A stretch of DNA of 20,860 bases, taken from JBFILW01 sp041612005 (lineage in GTDB: Bacteria; Gemmatimonadota; Gemmatimonadetes; Palauibacterales; Palauibacteraceae). The translations under genes and the position numbers were made by a program. This document shows, in pieces, positions 7,666-15,135 of the stretch; positions within the stretch are counted from its first letter, which is position 1, and the number at the start of each line of letters is the position of its first letter. Below the pieces are notes generated by a model that was given only the letters and a program-made list of their open reading frames with translations, did not search any database and was not told the DNA's origin. The stretch spans positions 1-20,860 of the forward strand of contig JBFILW010000026.1 of the NCBI GenBank assembly GCA_041612005.1. The letters are read 5' to 3'.

Positions 7666-8316
7666 TCAGAGGCGCTGATAGCGCGTCGCCTGTTGCAGGA
7701 GGTCCAGTTTCTTCTCGTGCACGGCAGCGAGGAGCTGTAGCACCTCCAGATTGTCTGGGTCCGACGCAAGCGCTTCCCGCGACTCGCGGATCGCGTTGTC
7801 GATGATCTCCAGATTGGCTTCGATCCGCGCGACCGTCTCCGGATCCAGCGTTTCCCGAACTGCGTCCAGCGCGGTTTGTAGTTCCGCTGCCGCCCGCTCG
7901 TAGGTCGCTTCAGCGCGGCTCCACTGCTCGGTGAGAGACACGAAACCCGTCCCGGTTTGCTGGACCGCTACCGGTGGCGCCGTCCGCTCCCGTGCCTTCT
8001 TCGTTCGTACCTGCGTGAGCGAGAACGCCACAGCCAGAAGAGCCACAGCCGCGACCGCGTAGCGCGGTCGGAGGAACGGACGTCGGCGCCGCTTACCTGT
8101 TTCCAGCCGGCCTGCTACTCCGGGCCACAAATCGCCGGACGGCTCGATGCTTCGTGAAAGCTGTCCCGCCTCGGCCAATAGTGAACGAAGGCTCTCGACT
8201 TCATGCCTGCACTTCGCGCACTGGTCGAGATGGGCCTCCAGCTCCGTCCGCAGCTTCGGCGCCAGTCGGCCGTCGACGAAGTCGTTCAGCAATTGTGCGT
8301 AACGTTCGTGGCTCAT
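7666..8316 (-). CDS. Zinc-finger anti-sigma factor with extracytoplasmic helical domain (module A)
   Basis: A 216-residue single-pass membrane protein, the probable antagonist of the sigma factor encoded just upstream. The N-terminal zf-HC2 (ZAS) motif H29-x3-C33-x2-C36 sits in AHLDQCAKC. A transmembrane segment spans about 86-103 after basic KRRRRP. The outer part, about 125-216, is helical and contains LDPETVARIEANLEIIDNAI and ALASDPDNLEVLQLLAAVHEKKLDLL, clearly homologous to the C-terminus of the module B anti-sigma factor. The ATG at 8316 overlaps the sigma stop by four bases (ATGA), indicating translational coupling, with GGGAGG upstream. An apparent longer reading frame to 8628 lies inside the sigma gene and is not needed. 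Confidence 0.88.
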   Translation of the reverse strand: MSHERYAQLLNDFVDGRLAPKLRTELEAHLDQCAKCRHEVESLRSLLAEAGQLSRSIEPSGDLWPGVAGRLETGKRRRRPFLRPRYAVAAVALLAVAFSLTQVRTKKARERTAPPVAVQQTGTGFVSLTEQWSRAEATYERAAAELQTALDAVRETLDPETVARIEANLEIIDNAIRESREALASDPDNLEVLQLLAAVHEKKLDLLQQATRYQRL

Positions 8317-8828
8317 CGGTCCAACGCCTCCCTGAGCAGCTTGCGCGCCCGGTGCAGCTGGGACTTGCTGGTCCCCGCCGCGATGTTCATGAGCTGGGCT
8401 ATCTCCCCGTGCTGGTACCCTTCGATGTCGTGCAGAACGAAGACTGTCCGAGCGCCCTCCGGCAGCATGGCGATCGCTCTCTCGAGGTCGATGCTGGTCT
8501 CCGATTGCGGGAGTCGGCTGACGGTCTCGACCTCGATCGGATCTCCGACGACTTGGAGACGGGCGCTCCGGCGGCTGTCCGTGCGGTTGGACATCAGAAA
8601 CGCGTTCACAGCGATCCGATGGAGCCACGTCGAGAACGCGGCCTCACCTCGAAACGAACCGAGCTTCTCCCAGGCGCGCACAAACGCGTCCTGGGTCAGC
8701 TCCTCCGCCCGGACCGGGTCGGCAGCCAACCGCAGGCACACTGCATATACCCGCCCCACGTTGGCTCGGTAGAGCCGTTCGAACGCCGCCGTGTCTCCGG
8801 CCTGTGCTCGATGGATCAGCGATTCCAT
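8313..8828 (-). CDS. ECF-type RNA polymerase sigma factor (module A)
   Basis: A 171-residue group 4 sigma factor. Region 2 spans about residues 15-82 with the core-binding and -10 recognition segment AEELTQDAFVRAWEKLGSFRGEAAFSTWLHRIAVN. Region 4 spans about 113-168 with LPEGARTVFVLHDIEGYQHGEIAQLMNIAAGTSKSQLHRARKLLR, the helix-turn-helix that reads the -35 element. Length and layout match RpoE-like ECF factors. It is the first gene of the operon sigma, anti-sigma, DUF4097. A GAACC-N16-CATC element 41 nt upstream suggests autoregulation. The Shine-Dalgarno site is weak (GATCAG). It strongly resembles the module B sigma factor, notably in region 4. Confidence 0.93.
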   Translation of the reverse strand: MESLIHRAQAGDTAAFERLYRANVGRVYAVCLRLAADPVRAEELTQDAFVRAWEKLGSFRGEAAFSTWLHRIAVNAFLMSNRTDSRRSARLQVVGDPIEVETVSRLPQSETSIDLERAIAMLPEGARTVFVLHDIEGYQHGEIAQLMNIAAGTSKSQLHRARKLLREALDR

Positions 8829-8868
8829 CAGCTGATCGGATGGCGATTCATCATGTTCTCACGGGTCA

Positions 8869-8893
8869 GATGCCGCGGGAGCCGCCAGGGTTC
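8869..8893 (-). promoter_or_regulatory. Candidate ECF sigma promoter A (before module A sigma gene)
   Basis: On the minus strand GAACC (8893-8889) is followed by 16 bases and CATC (8872-8869), 41 nt before the ATG at 8828. The upstream element partly overlaps a GAACCG-AAG-CGGTTC inverted repeat at 8894-8908 in this divergent intergenic region. See the matching sites at 6712-6736 and 18895-18919. Confidence 0.5.
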
Positions 8894-9058
8894 GAACCGA
8901 AGCGGTTCAGGTATCCTGGACACGAGCAGCCCATCCAACAAGAGCATCGTGACGTCGGCCATCTCCCGCGCGTCTTGAATCAGAGTAGACGTGTGGCCGC
9001 CGACTGTCTGGCAGGCGGCACAGAAGTGGATCGGAAGACGCGAAAACGGGAGCGCCGC

Positions 9059-10009
9059 GTGCGAGGTCGCATCCTCAAGTCCGTGAGCAGGACGCCGGTG
9101 GTCGAGAGAGTACCGGCCAGCGCCGCCGCCGTGGCTCTGCTGGGCCTGGCCGTCGTGACCGTGGCCAGCTGGCGCTGGCCTGGCGCGATCCGGGAGTACT
9201 CCGTCCTTGTCTGGATGCTGGCAATCCTGCCGTTTCTCCTCCTCGCGCACTTCAAGGCCTGGCGCAGGATCAGCGGCATCCTCGCCGTCGCCCTCGTCGG
9301 GCTGGCCCTCATTCAGTTCGGCATGGTTCAATGGCTTGGAATGGCGCCGCCGGACTCGCTGGCGATCGGTTTCGTCGTCGTCTCGTTGATCGCATTCAGC
9401 TTCTGCATTGGCCTGATATCGCAATCGCGGCTCAACCGGCGCGCCAGCACCCTCTACTTGGCAGCCAGCGACCCGCTTACCGGCCTTCACAGCGCCGATG
9501 CGCTGCGCTTCTTCTTGGACCGTTGCTTTGCCGCCGCGGGTCGCGGCCGCGCGCTGGCCGTCGTGATGTTCGACATGGACGGACTGGGCGTCTACGGAGG
9601 CTGTTATGGACCGGCCGCGGCTGACGAGGCGATCAGGAACGTGGCGGACATCCTCGACGCGAACACGCGCAGCATGGACATGAGCGGCCGCTTCGGAGAC
9701 GATGAGTTTCTTGCCCTACTTCCGGGGGGAACGACCGCGGATGCCTTCACGTTTGCCGTGCGGGTTCGCAAGGCGGTCGAGAGTTCGGCCGCCTTCCAGT
9801 CCAGCGGCATGACCGTGAGCGCCGGTGTTGCCAGCTTCACGCCTCGCATGGTAGACGCCGACGATCTCCTCAAGGAAGCGAGAGCCGTCATGTTGGCCGC
9901 GCGCGAGGCCGGCGGAAACCGCGTGATGCGGTCGGCGAACTCCGGCGAACAGGCCTGGGTCGCGGAGCCAGAGCCAGCGCGCAGGGAAGGCGTGGCAGCC
10001 GACTCCTGA
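9059..10009 (+). CDS. Membrane protein with degenerate GGDEF domain
   Basis: A 316-residue inner-membrane protein. Four hydrophobic segments (about 20-37, 49-64, 72-92, 100-120) precede a cytoplasmic GGDEF domain at about 131-292 that begins SDPLTGL. GGDEF domains normally make cyclic di-GMP from GTP. Here the active-site loop reads GDDEF (213-217), and the substrate loop reads FDMDGLGVYGGCYGPAAADEA (171-191 region), in which the usual FK, ND and GH residues are replaced by LG, GG and GP. The inhibitory-site motif R204-x-x-D207, five residues before the loop, is kept. It may be inactive or a cyclic di-GMP receptor. The GTG start at 9059 is chosen because GGGAG lies six bases upstream; the frame stays open to 8804 but that part overlaps the divergent sigma promoter and looks non-coding. 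Confidence 0.82.
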   Translation: MRGRILKSVSRTPVVERVPASAAAVALLGLAVVTVASWRWPGAIREYSVLVWMLAILPFLLLAHFKAWRRISGILAVALVGLALIQFGMVQWLGMAPPDSLAIGFVVVSLIAFSFCIGLISQSRLNRRASTLYLAASDPLTGLHSADALRFFLDRCFAAAGRGRALAVVMFDMDGLGVYGGCYGPAAADEAIRNVADILDANTRSMDMSGRFGDDEFLALLPGGTTADAFTFAVRVRKAVESSAAFQSSGMTVSAGVASFTPRMVDADDLLKEARAVMLAAREAGGNRVMRSANSGEQAWVAEPEPARREGVAADS

Positions 10010-10334
10010 AGCCCCGCTCGCCTGGCCAAACAGATTCGACCCACCAGCGTGTTTCCCATTCAGTCCCCGTTGTGACCTCACGAGTACATTACGCGTCCGT
10101 ATTTTACCTACATACTGTCAGTCAGAGTCGAATGTAACGGCGTGACCGACGAAGTACCCGGACGACGCGCGGGCCCGTCCACCAAACCCTGCTTGCCGCG
10201 AGCAGGAGGGCGGTGCCCCGCGTCTCCTTTTTTCGCTTCGCCTTTTCCAGCCTTGTCTCGTCTGTGACCCGAGTCCTGGAACGAAGTGTCCCTTCAGGCA
10301 TACGACGCTCGGTACGCGCAACTGGAGCCGCTGG
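10010..10334 (+). other. 325-bp intergenic region with leader-like features
   Basis: This gap between the GGDEF gene and the GWxTD-like gene holds an AT-richer patch at about 10083-10120, a weak sigma70-like element (TTACGC at 10089, CATACT at 10111, 16-base spacing) and a good intrinsic terminator at 10204-10233. A small hairpin CTGCT-N7-AGCAG at 10189-10205 slightly overlaps the terminator's left arm. Minus-strand open frames here look like chance frames. It could be the 3' end of the GGDEF transcript, a small RNA, or an attenuated leader for the next gene. Confidence 0.45.
10204..10233 (+). terminator. Intrinsic terminator with T-run
   Basis: AGGAG (10204-10208) pairs with CTCCT (10224-10228), and GCGG (10210-10213) pairs with CCGC (10218-10221) around the loop TGCC. 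Five further T residues follow directly (10229-10233). Small unpaired bases (one on the left, two on the right) interrupt the stem. This is the only classical hairpin plus T-run I found in the window. It lies 195 bp after the GGDEF stop and 101 bp before the GWxTD-like start. Confidence 0.6.
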
Positions 10335-12341
10335 TTGACGAAACCTGGCCACGCCACCGGAATAAGGACGAACCGAGCGCCCCTGCGTTGGACGCGGTCC
10401 GTGTTAGGGGCACTCGTTCTCGCTCTTCTCGTTCTCGCCTCTAAGCCGATCGACCTGCTGGCGATGCAGGGAATGCCCGCCCCGGTCTTCAACGATCTGC
10501 TGACACAGGGGCACCCCAAGTTGGCCCAGAAGATCAGCAAGATGCTGGAAGTACGGTCTCACCCGGACTCTGCCGAGGTGCAGAACATCCTCAATCGCTG
10601 GGAGCTGGAGGCCGACGGACCCGAGTCCAGCTACGACTATCTGACTGTGACGCGTTTGTGGCTCAAGGCGGGACAAGCCTCGGAGGCCGAGCTCGCCCTG
10701 CGGCGAACCGTGCGGAGAAGGGGGGCGAAGGTTCCGGCGGGTCTGGTGCTGCTCGATCAGGCACGAGTCGCCTACCTGGCGAGGGACTACGTGATCGCCG
10801 ATGCCGCCTACTGGAGGGGATGCAAGGTGGCCGATCAGGCCACTTCGATCGAGTACTGGCTGGACATCGAGAACCTGGCAACGCCCGAGGAAGTGGACGA
10901 ATGGGAGCGTTTTGCCACGCTCCCTCCACACGAGCGCAGGACGTGTGCATTCCTGCGCGCGTTCTGGAACGAGCGCGCCGCGGCCTCCGCGGTGACGGTG
11001 AGTCGTCGGGTCGCCCAGCACTACCAGCGTCTGCGATACGTGCGCCAGCGCTACCTGCGCCGTTCGGGAAAGAAAGGCCCGTCTTTCTCGAACCGCATCG
11101 GCCGGCCAGTGAACTCGATCGTCGATGACCGCGGCCTGGTCTACCTGCGTATGGGCGAACCGGACCGGCGGACAAGCTATTTGGCCGGCGAGTGCTTCCA
11201 ATCCAACGAGAGCTGGGCCTACTACTACCCCGAAGAGACCCGCATCTATCACTTCAGCGCCGGCGCCGGTGTCGATGACTGGTGGCTGATCGACAACCTC
11301 GCCGACGTGTACATCTGCGGTAATCCGGGCGCCGGAATGTCACCGGTCAACACGGTGGGGCCGTTCATCCCCGGTGCGTCGCCGATTCCGGTGTTCAACG
11401 AGCTCTACGCGTCGCGCAGCGGACTGGACTCCCGCTACATGCAGTGGGCATTCGATATGAAGCCGGGAAACCCGCTGCGCTTTCAGCAGGCGTTCGGCCA
11501 CGAGCGCAACCGGACCTACGCGGATGCCGAGTTCGCCATCGATTCCGTGCCGGAACGGCCCGCTGTGGACGTGGCAGCGCGCCTGATGGTCGAAGACCTC
11601 CAATTCCGCAGCAGCGCGGTCGGGAAGACGCGCGTGTGGCTGAACGGTCTGATCGAGGCTAAGCGCTTGACTCCGCTGAAGCTCGCCGACGGGTCACTCA
11701 AGTATGAGGTGGAGGCCGTCTACAGTCTGATCGATTCTCGAGACCGGCTGATCCAGGGTCGGCAGCTGTTCGAGACGACGAGTGACGATAAGCTCGGCGA
11801 CGACGAGAGCATCCCGGTCCGCATCCCCCTCCGTCTGCAACCCGGCGACTATCGCTACACGCTCATGGTGCGCAGCACTGCGCGCAAACGGGGGAAGCAG
11901 CCCGTCGGCAACTACAGGCGCGATGTTCTCACGGTCCACGAGTACGATGCGACGGTCCCTCAGCTCTCCAGCGTTGCCGTGGCTCCGGACTCGGGCGGCA
12001 CCTGGACAGTTGGCGGCGGGGTGTTCATCAAGCCGAGTCCCGCCCACAACACGGGCACGGACAAGATCGCGCACATCTACTACGAGGCATACGGCCTTAC
12101 TCCGCGTGGCGAGTTCGTCACGACCGTGCACATGGATCCCGAGAGCTCCGGTCAGGAGTTCACGCTGGAATTCCGGAGGGTCTCCGGACCGAATCCGGCC
12201 GAGCCGACCCGCGGTTACCTGCGCCTCGATCTCCAGAAGACCCCACCCGGGGTTTACAAGATGGACGTCGTCGTCACCGACGCCGCGACAGGCACCTCGA
12301 CCCTTCCGGTGCCCCTGGACATCCTTGTGAACAAGAAGTAG
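10335..12341 (+). CDS. Exported GWxTD-like domain protein
   Basis: A 668-residue protein with a basic N-terminus and hydrophobic segment (about 22-36) that look like a signal peptide or anchor. Residues about 50-200 are helical, TPR-like. Residues about 205-310 match the GWxTD domain layout: FLRAFWNERAAA, then a helical HYQRLRYVRQRY, then the strand DDRGLVYLRMGEPDRRT, then ESWAYYYPEETRIYHF. The eponymous GWxTD is replaced by NSIVDD, so it is a divergent member. The C-terminal half (about 400-665) is beta-rich, with LRLQPGDYRYTLMVRS and a closing PGVYKMDVVVTDAATGTSTLPVPLDILV typical of Ig-like modules. GWxTD proteins occur in Bacteroidota, Acidobacteriota and relatives, and their function is unknown. 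The TTG start has GGAG seven bases upstream; a GTG at 10401 is an alternative. Confidence 0.82.
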   Translation: MTKPGHATGIRTNRAPLRWTRSVLGALVLALLVLASKPIDLLAMQGMPAPVFNDLLTQGHPKLAQKISKMLEVRSHPDSAEVQNILNRWELEADGPESSYDYLTVTRLWLKAGQASEAELALRRTVRRRGAKVPAGLVLLDQARVAYLARDYVIADAAYWRGCKVADQATSIEYWLDIENLATPEEVDEWERFATLPPHERRTCAFLRAFWNERAAASAVTVSRRVAQHYQRLRYVRQRYLRRSGKKGPSFSNRIGRPVNSIVDDRGLVYLRMGEPDRRTSYLAGECFQSNESWAYYYPEETRIYHFSAGAGVDDWWLIDNLADVYICGNPGAGMSPVNTVGPFIPGASPIPVFNELYASRSGLDSRYMQWAFDMKPGNPLRFQQAFGHERNRTYADAEFAIDSVPERPAVDVAARLMVEDLQFRSSAVGKTRVWLNGLIEAKRLTPLKLADGSLKYEVEAVYSLIDSRDRLIQGRQLFETTSDDKLGDDESIPVRIPLRLQPGDYRYTLMVRSTARKRGKQPVGNYRRDVLTVHEYDATVPQLSSVAVAPDSGGTWTVGGGVFIKPSPAHNTGTDKIAHIYYEAYGLTPRGEFVTTVHMDPESSGQEFTLEFRRVSGPNPAEPTRGYLRLDLQKTPPGVYKMDVVVTDAATGTSTLPVPLDILVNKK

Positions 12342-12344
12342 CAA

Positions 12345-12375
12345 AAGGGGTGGCCTCGTGGAGAGACCACCCCTT
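12345..12375. terminator. Terminator hairpin between convergent genes
   Basis: AAGGGGTGG (12345-12353) pairs perfectly with CCACCCCTT (12367-12375), and a further three pairs (CTC with GAG) form beyond a C-A mismatch. It starts four bases after the GWxTD-like stop, with A-residues upstream and CTTGCTTC downstream. It serves the plus-strand gene and, given its near symmetry, probably also the minus-strand lipoprotein gene ending at 12403. Confidence 0.7.
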
Positions 12376-12402
12376 CTTGCTTCCGCAGGCGAGCCCGGCG
12401 GC

Positions 12403-13623
12403 CTAATTCGGCGAGTGGACCCCCGGACCCTTGTAGCTGCGGTCCCGTCCGATCGTCGGGAAGCGGTCATCGACGCCGCGCTCGTTGTTGATCGAAGAGA
12501 TCCACTGCTTGATCGATCCCTTGAACGGCTGCTGACGTGCGTTCTTGCCGAGCGGATCCGAATACCACACCTCCGGGCCATCTTCGTTGGAGATGTCGTT
12601 GCTGTTGATATCGAAGTCCCGGCTCGAGCCGTCGAACGGCGACCGCGGGCTGTCGTAGGCCAGGTTCAGGCTGCCACCGTTGGTTGCCTCATCACACATT
12701 CCGGCGATACCGGACGAGAGGCCGATGTAGCAGAGCTCGATTGGCCGACCGGTGAGATCGGGCTTGCTCGGATCGTAGTGCCGGCTCGGCTGATGCACGT
12801 TGAAATACGGATTGAAACGCGCCAGTCGCTTGCCGTCCACGGTGCGGACCGATTGCGAGATCTGCCAGCTCTCGCGCGCGCTGTGGCCGGCCTCGAGGCA
12901 ATCTCTCGTGGGGATGATCCGCCGACCGCCACCTTCCGGCGAATTGGCCGGTGCGGCGACCCCCACGACGATGTGACGATCGTCGCAGTTGGCGACGAAC
13001 TCGCCCGGCGTTCCGATCGCAGTCAGCGCCGTGATGTGCATCTCGGTGCCGTCGGTGCAGCGAAGGTGGTAGATCACCTCGTGCATGTTGTTGGTGAAGG
13101 CGTCCTTCGAGTGCGAGCCCTGGTGCATCTTGATCAGAGCGTCGCAGCGCATGGAGAGCAGCGTCGCGGCGGCTCCGTCTCCGAAGGACACTTCGAAGTC
13201 GTTCTCCCAGTCCACTTTGTGGCCAACGTGGTCCTCGTGTCGGCGCATCGACGGATCGTACTCGTCGAGCTGCTCGTTGGCGTACCCGAACAACAGCGGA
13301 CCCCACTCACCGAGCATGTTGGATCCGGCCGGATTACGGCCGTGCTCATGCCCGAAGCGGCAGCCGTTTTGGCTGTCCGTCGGCGGATGCCAGGTCGGGT
13401 AGATCTTCCCATCCGGCCCGATCGCCGAGTACTTGTTGTGATCGGCCGGAGTACAGGTGTCATTCGGCCCGGGCGTCCAGTTGTCGAACGCCACGCTTGC
13501 CACAACCTGTCCGTTGGGACCACCGATGTTGGAGATGTCGTCCGATCCGCACCCGGCGGCGAGCAAGGCCGCTACCGGTGCCACCATCAGCGATCGACGT
13601 GTTTCGAGGAGCATAGAGATCAT
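12403..13623 (-). CDS. Secreted His/Cys-containing lipoprotein of unknown function
   Basis: A 406-residue predicted lipoprotein: basic N-terminus METRR-like (MISMLLETRRSL), hydrophobic core and lipobox LAAGC, with C25 lipidated. I do not recognise the family securely. The mature protein has many histidines in motif-like clusters (PTWHPPTDSQNGCRFGHEHGRNP, RRHEDHVGHKVDWENDFE, KMHQGSHSKDAF, NNMHEVIYHLRC) and eight further cysteines spread through the chain, probably in disulfides. The pattern suggests a folded extracellular domain with a metal site, but no enzyme motif is evident. The ATG at 13623 has GGGAGG five bases upstream. It starts 11 bp after the stop of the outer-membrane protein gene, so the two are probably co-transcribed. 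Confidence 0.8.
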   Translation of the reverse strand: MISMLLETRRSLMVAPVAALLAAGCGSDDISNIGGPNGQVVASVAFDNWTPGPNDTCTPADHNKYSAIGPDGKIYPTWHPPTDSQNGCRFGHEHGRNPAGSNMLGEWGPLLFGYANEQLDEYDPSMRRHEDHVGHKVDWENDFEVSFGDGAAATLLSMRCDALIKMHQGSHSKDAFTNNMHEVIYHLRCTDGTEMHITALTAIGTPGEFVANCDDRHIVVGVAAPANSPEGGGRRIIPTRDCLEAGHSARESWQISQSVRTVDGKRLARFNPYFNVHQPSRHYDPSKPDLTGRPIELCYIGLSSGIAGMCDEATNGGSLNLAYDSPRSPFDGSSRDFDINSNDISNEDGPEVWYSDPLGKNARQQPFKGSIKQWISSINNERGVDDRFPTIGRDRSYKGPGVHSPN

Positions 13624-13634
13624 GCAAACCTCCC

Positions 13635-14240
13635 TCAGTGCCAGGTCAGACCCAATCCGACTTGGATCAGGGTGAAACTGGCGTTATCACTAATCTCGTC
13701 GCCGTTGAGCCGGAGATTCCCGAACGCGGCGAACATGACGCTCGAGTAGGGGGTGATCGACAGGTTGCGCGAGACCCTGAAGTCGTAACCAAGCCCGACC
13801 TGGGGACCCATCGCGGATGACGTAAAGGTCTGGTCCTCCTCCAGGCTGTCACTGGCCCTGTAGGTCGTGAGCCCGAACCCCGCCTTGAAGTAGAGTGCCC
13901 CGCTCGCACTGGGATACCACTGCGCGATGGCGCTGAGCCCCCCGAACAGTTCAGTGACGGGGTCGTCGCTGCTGTACCAGCCCGTTGCCTCGGCACCGAG
14001 TAGCAGATTCTGGGACACGGTACCGCCAACCTTCCCGGTCAGATTGAACCCGTTGCGTCGCGAGTCGCTGCAAATGTCGCAGTTGAGCTGGTTCCAGGCC
14101 GTGCCGGCTCCCGCTCCCCACCAGAAACCCTGCCGGGTGTTCTCGTGCCCGCCCAGGGACACCTTCTGAGCCCGAGCTTCCCTGCCGCCGGCCGCCAGAA
14201 GCGCGGCCACGACGAGCGTGACGCCTGCTCCACGCCTCAT
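13635..14240 (-). CDS. Small outer-membrane beta-barrel protein
   Basis: A 201-residue exported protein. The signal peptide covers residues 1-25 (RRGAG, hydrophobic core, cleavage after AREARAQ or just before). The mature chain has alternating amphipathic strands with aromatic girdles and glycine turns (GFWWGAGAGTAWN, LLLGAEATGWYSS, GALYFKAGFGLTTYR, GPQVGLGYDFRVSRNLSITPYSSVMF) and ends in the strand FTLIQVGLGLTWH, as expected of an eight-stranded OmpA/OmpW-like barrel. An NCDICSDSRRNG loop holds a C-x-x-C pair. I start at ATG 14240 because it gives a compact signal peptide; an ATG at 14267 is also in frame. First gene of a likely two-gene operon with the lipoprotein. Confidence 0.8.
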   Translation of the reverse strand: MRRGAGVTLVVAALLAAGGREARAQKVSLGGHENTRQGFWWGAGAGTAWNQLNCDICSDSRRNGFNLTGKVGGTVSQNLLLGAEATGWYSSDDPVTELFGGLSAIAQWYPSASGALYFKAGFGLTTYRASDSLEEDQTFTSSAMGPQVGLGYDFRVSRNLSITPYSSVMFAAFGNLRLNGDEISDNASFTLIQVGLGLTWH

Positions 14241-14550
14241 TGCCGAAATCGTCCTTTCAAGCCTCATCACATTTCGCGGGGTTGAGTGAACCTGAAGACG
14301 CCCCATGGGCGTACCGATCCGCGCGTTTTTCTGCCACTATCATGCCAAAATCTAAGTGACTGCAGACAAACCATTTGAGAGATTGCGGCCTGCTACACTG
14401 CACTAATTGTTGCGCATTCGTGCACTCGGTGCGCCGATCCACAGACCGGGATACGCGTGGCGCGACTTGCCAATGTCGTGGGCACGTCCGGAGATTGGCC
14501 GCTTGTCAGAAACCGAGGCTTGAGGTCATAGAGAAGGAAGGAGACGTCGA
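14241..14550. other. 310-bp divergent intergenic region
   Basis: This region separates the barrel gene (minus) from the DUF308 gene (plus) and should hold both promoters. It contains an AT-richer stretch at about 14325-14410 and a sigma54-like element at 14332-14347 on the minus strand. I could not pick a convincing sigma70-type promoter for the plus-strand gene. A 90-codon plus-strand frame starting at 14375 looks like chance. Confidence 0.5.
14332..14347 (-). promoter_or_regulatory. Sigma54-like promoter element
   Basis: The minus strand reads TGGCATGATAGTGGCA, which matches the sigma54 consensus TGGCAYRNNNNTTGCW at all fixed positions but one (G for the second T of TTGC). Correct GG/GC spacing is kept. 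It lies about 90 nt before the barrel start at 14240. No enhancer-binding protein gene is in the window. Confidence 0.3.
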
Positions 14551-15135
14551 ATGCCGACGCCGCTCGCGCGCAGCTGGTGGGCCCTCGTTCTGCGCGGTAT
14601 CGCCGCTCTCCTGTTTGCGGCCCTCGCGCTTCTGTGGCCGGGACTGACTTTTGGCATCCTGCTCATTCTGTTCGCCTCCTTCGCCATTCTCGACGGCAGC
14701 CTCGCGATCGTGGCGGCTGTCAAGGCCGCATCGGAGAAGCGGCGCTGGGTGGCTCTGGGTCTCGAGGGTGCAGTGGGCGTCGTGGTGGGAGTCCTCGTGT
14801 TCACGTGGCCGGGTGTGAGCGCCGTAACGCTGACCTATCTCATCGCATTCTGGGCCATAGTGACGGGAATCTTCGAGCTCGCCGTAGCCATGCGGATGCG
14901 TCGGCTCGTGAAGGGCGAATGGACCATGGCTCTCGGCGGCTTCGCGTCCCTGGTTTTCGGTTTCCTGGTCGCGGCCAGGCCAGGCACGGGGGCGCTGGCT
15001 ATCGTCTGGATTCTTGGCGCCTACGCGGCGCTGTTCGGAGTGCTGCTGATCGGCCTCGGCCTGCGGCTGCGCCGCCTGAACGACGATGGGTTGTTGGACT
15101 CCTCAAAGCGAGATATCATACACACGTATGACTGA
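14551..15135 (+). CDS. DUF308 / HdeD-family membrane protein
   Basis: A 194-residue integral membrane protein with six predicted helices: three hairpins at about 12-56, 68-114 and 127-173, each with the family's repeated pattern of a glycine-rich helix ending in WPG or RPG (ALALLWPGLT, VLVFTWPGVS, LVAARPGTG). This is the DUF308/HdeD layout; HdeD is linked to acid tolerance in E. coli, but the molecular role of the family is unknown. AAGGAG lies upstream of the ATG. The last eight bases overlap the start of the TetR gene, so the two form an operon, and the regulator may control this gene. Confidence 0.88.
   Translation: MPTPLARSWWALVLRGIAALLFAALALLWPGLTFGILLILFASFAILDGSLAIVAAVKAASEKRRWVALGLEGAVGVVVGVLVFTWPGVSAVTLTYLIAFWAIVTGIFELAVAMRMRRLVKGEWTMALGGFASLVFGFLVAARPGTGALAIVWILGAYAALFGVLLIGLGLRLRRLNDDGLLDSSKRDIIHTYD

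Noticed and set aside
6662..7678. 338-codon plus-strand open frame across the DUF4097 gene
   Set aside because: It is a shadow of the repetitive DUF4097 coding sequence on the other strand, with no ribosome site and no recognisable motif.
8317..8628. N-terminal extension of the anti-sigma frame
   Set aside because: It lies wholly inside the sigma gene in another frame, and the ATGA overlap at 8313-8316 gives a standard anti-sigma start.
8894..8908. GAACCG-AAG-CGGTTC inverted repeat as a second ECF promoter driving the GGDEF gene
   Set aside because: Neither GAACC copy has a YATC element 16 bases downstream (the plus-strand copy has TATC at 13), so it does not fit the motif seen at the three accepted sites.
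8804..9058. N-terminal extension of the GGDEF reading frame
   Set aside because: It overlaps the divergent sigma start and its promoter, its translation is low-complexity and polar, and a GTG with a good Shine-Dalgarno site at 9059 gives a normal membrane-GGDEF protein.
10118..10540. 140-codon minus-strand frame in the gap before the GWxTD-like gene
   Set aside because: It runs across the GWxTD-like start on the opposite strand, is Arg-rich and motif-free, and the region carries a plus-strand terminator instead.
12358..13749. 463-codon plus-strand open frame opposite the lipoprotein gene
   Set aside because: It is antisense to a gene with a clear lipobox and Shine-Dalgarno site, has a composition of chance GC-rich frames, and no domain can be recognised.
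14375..14647. 90-codon plus-strand frame with several cysteines in the divergent intergenic region
   Set aside because: It overlaps the DUF308 gene start in another frame, lacks a ribosome site and looks like chance coding.
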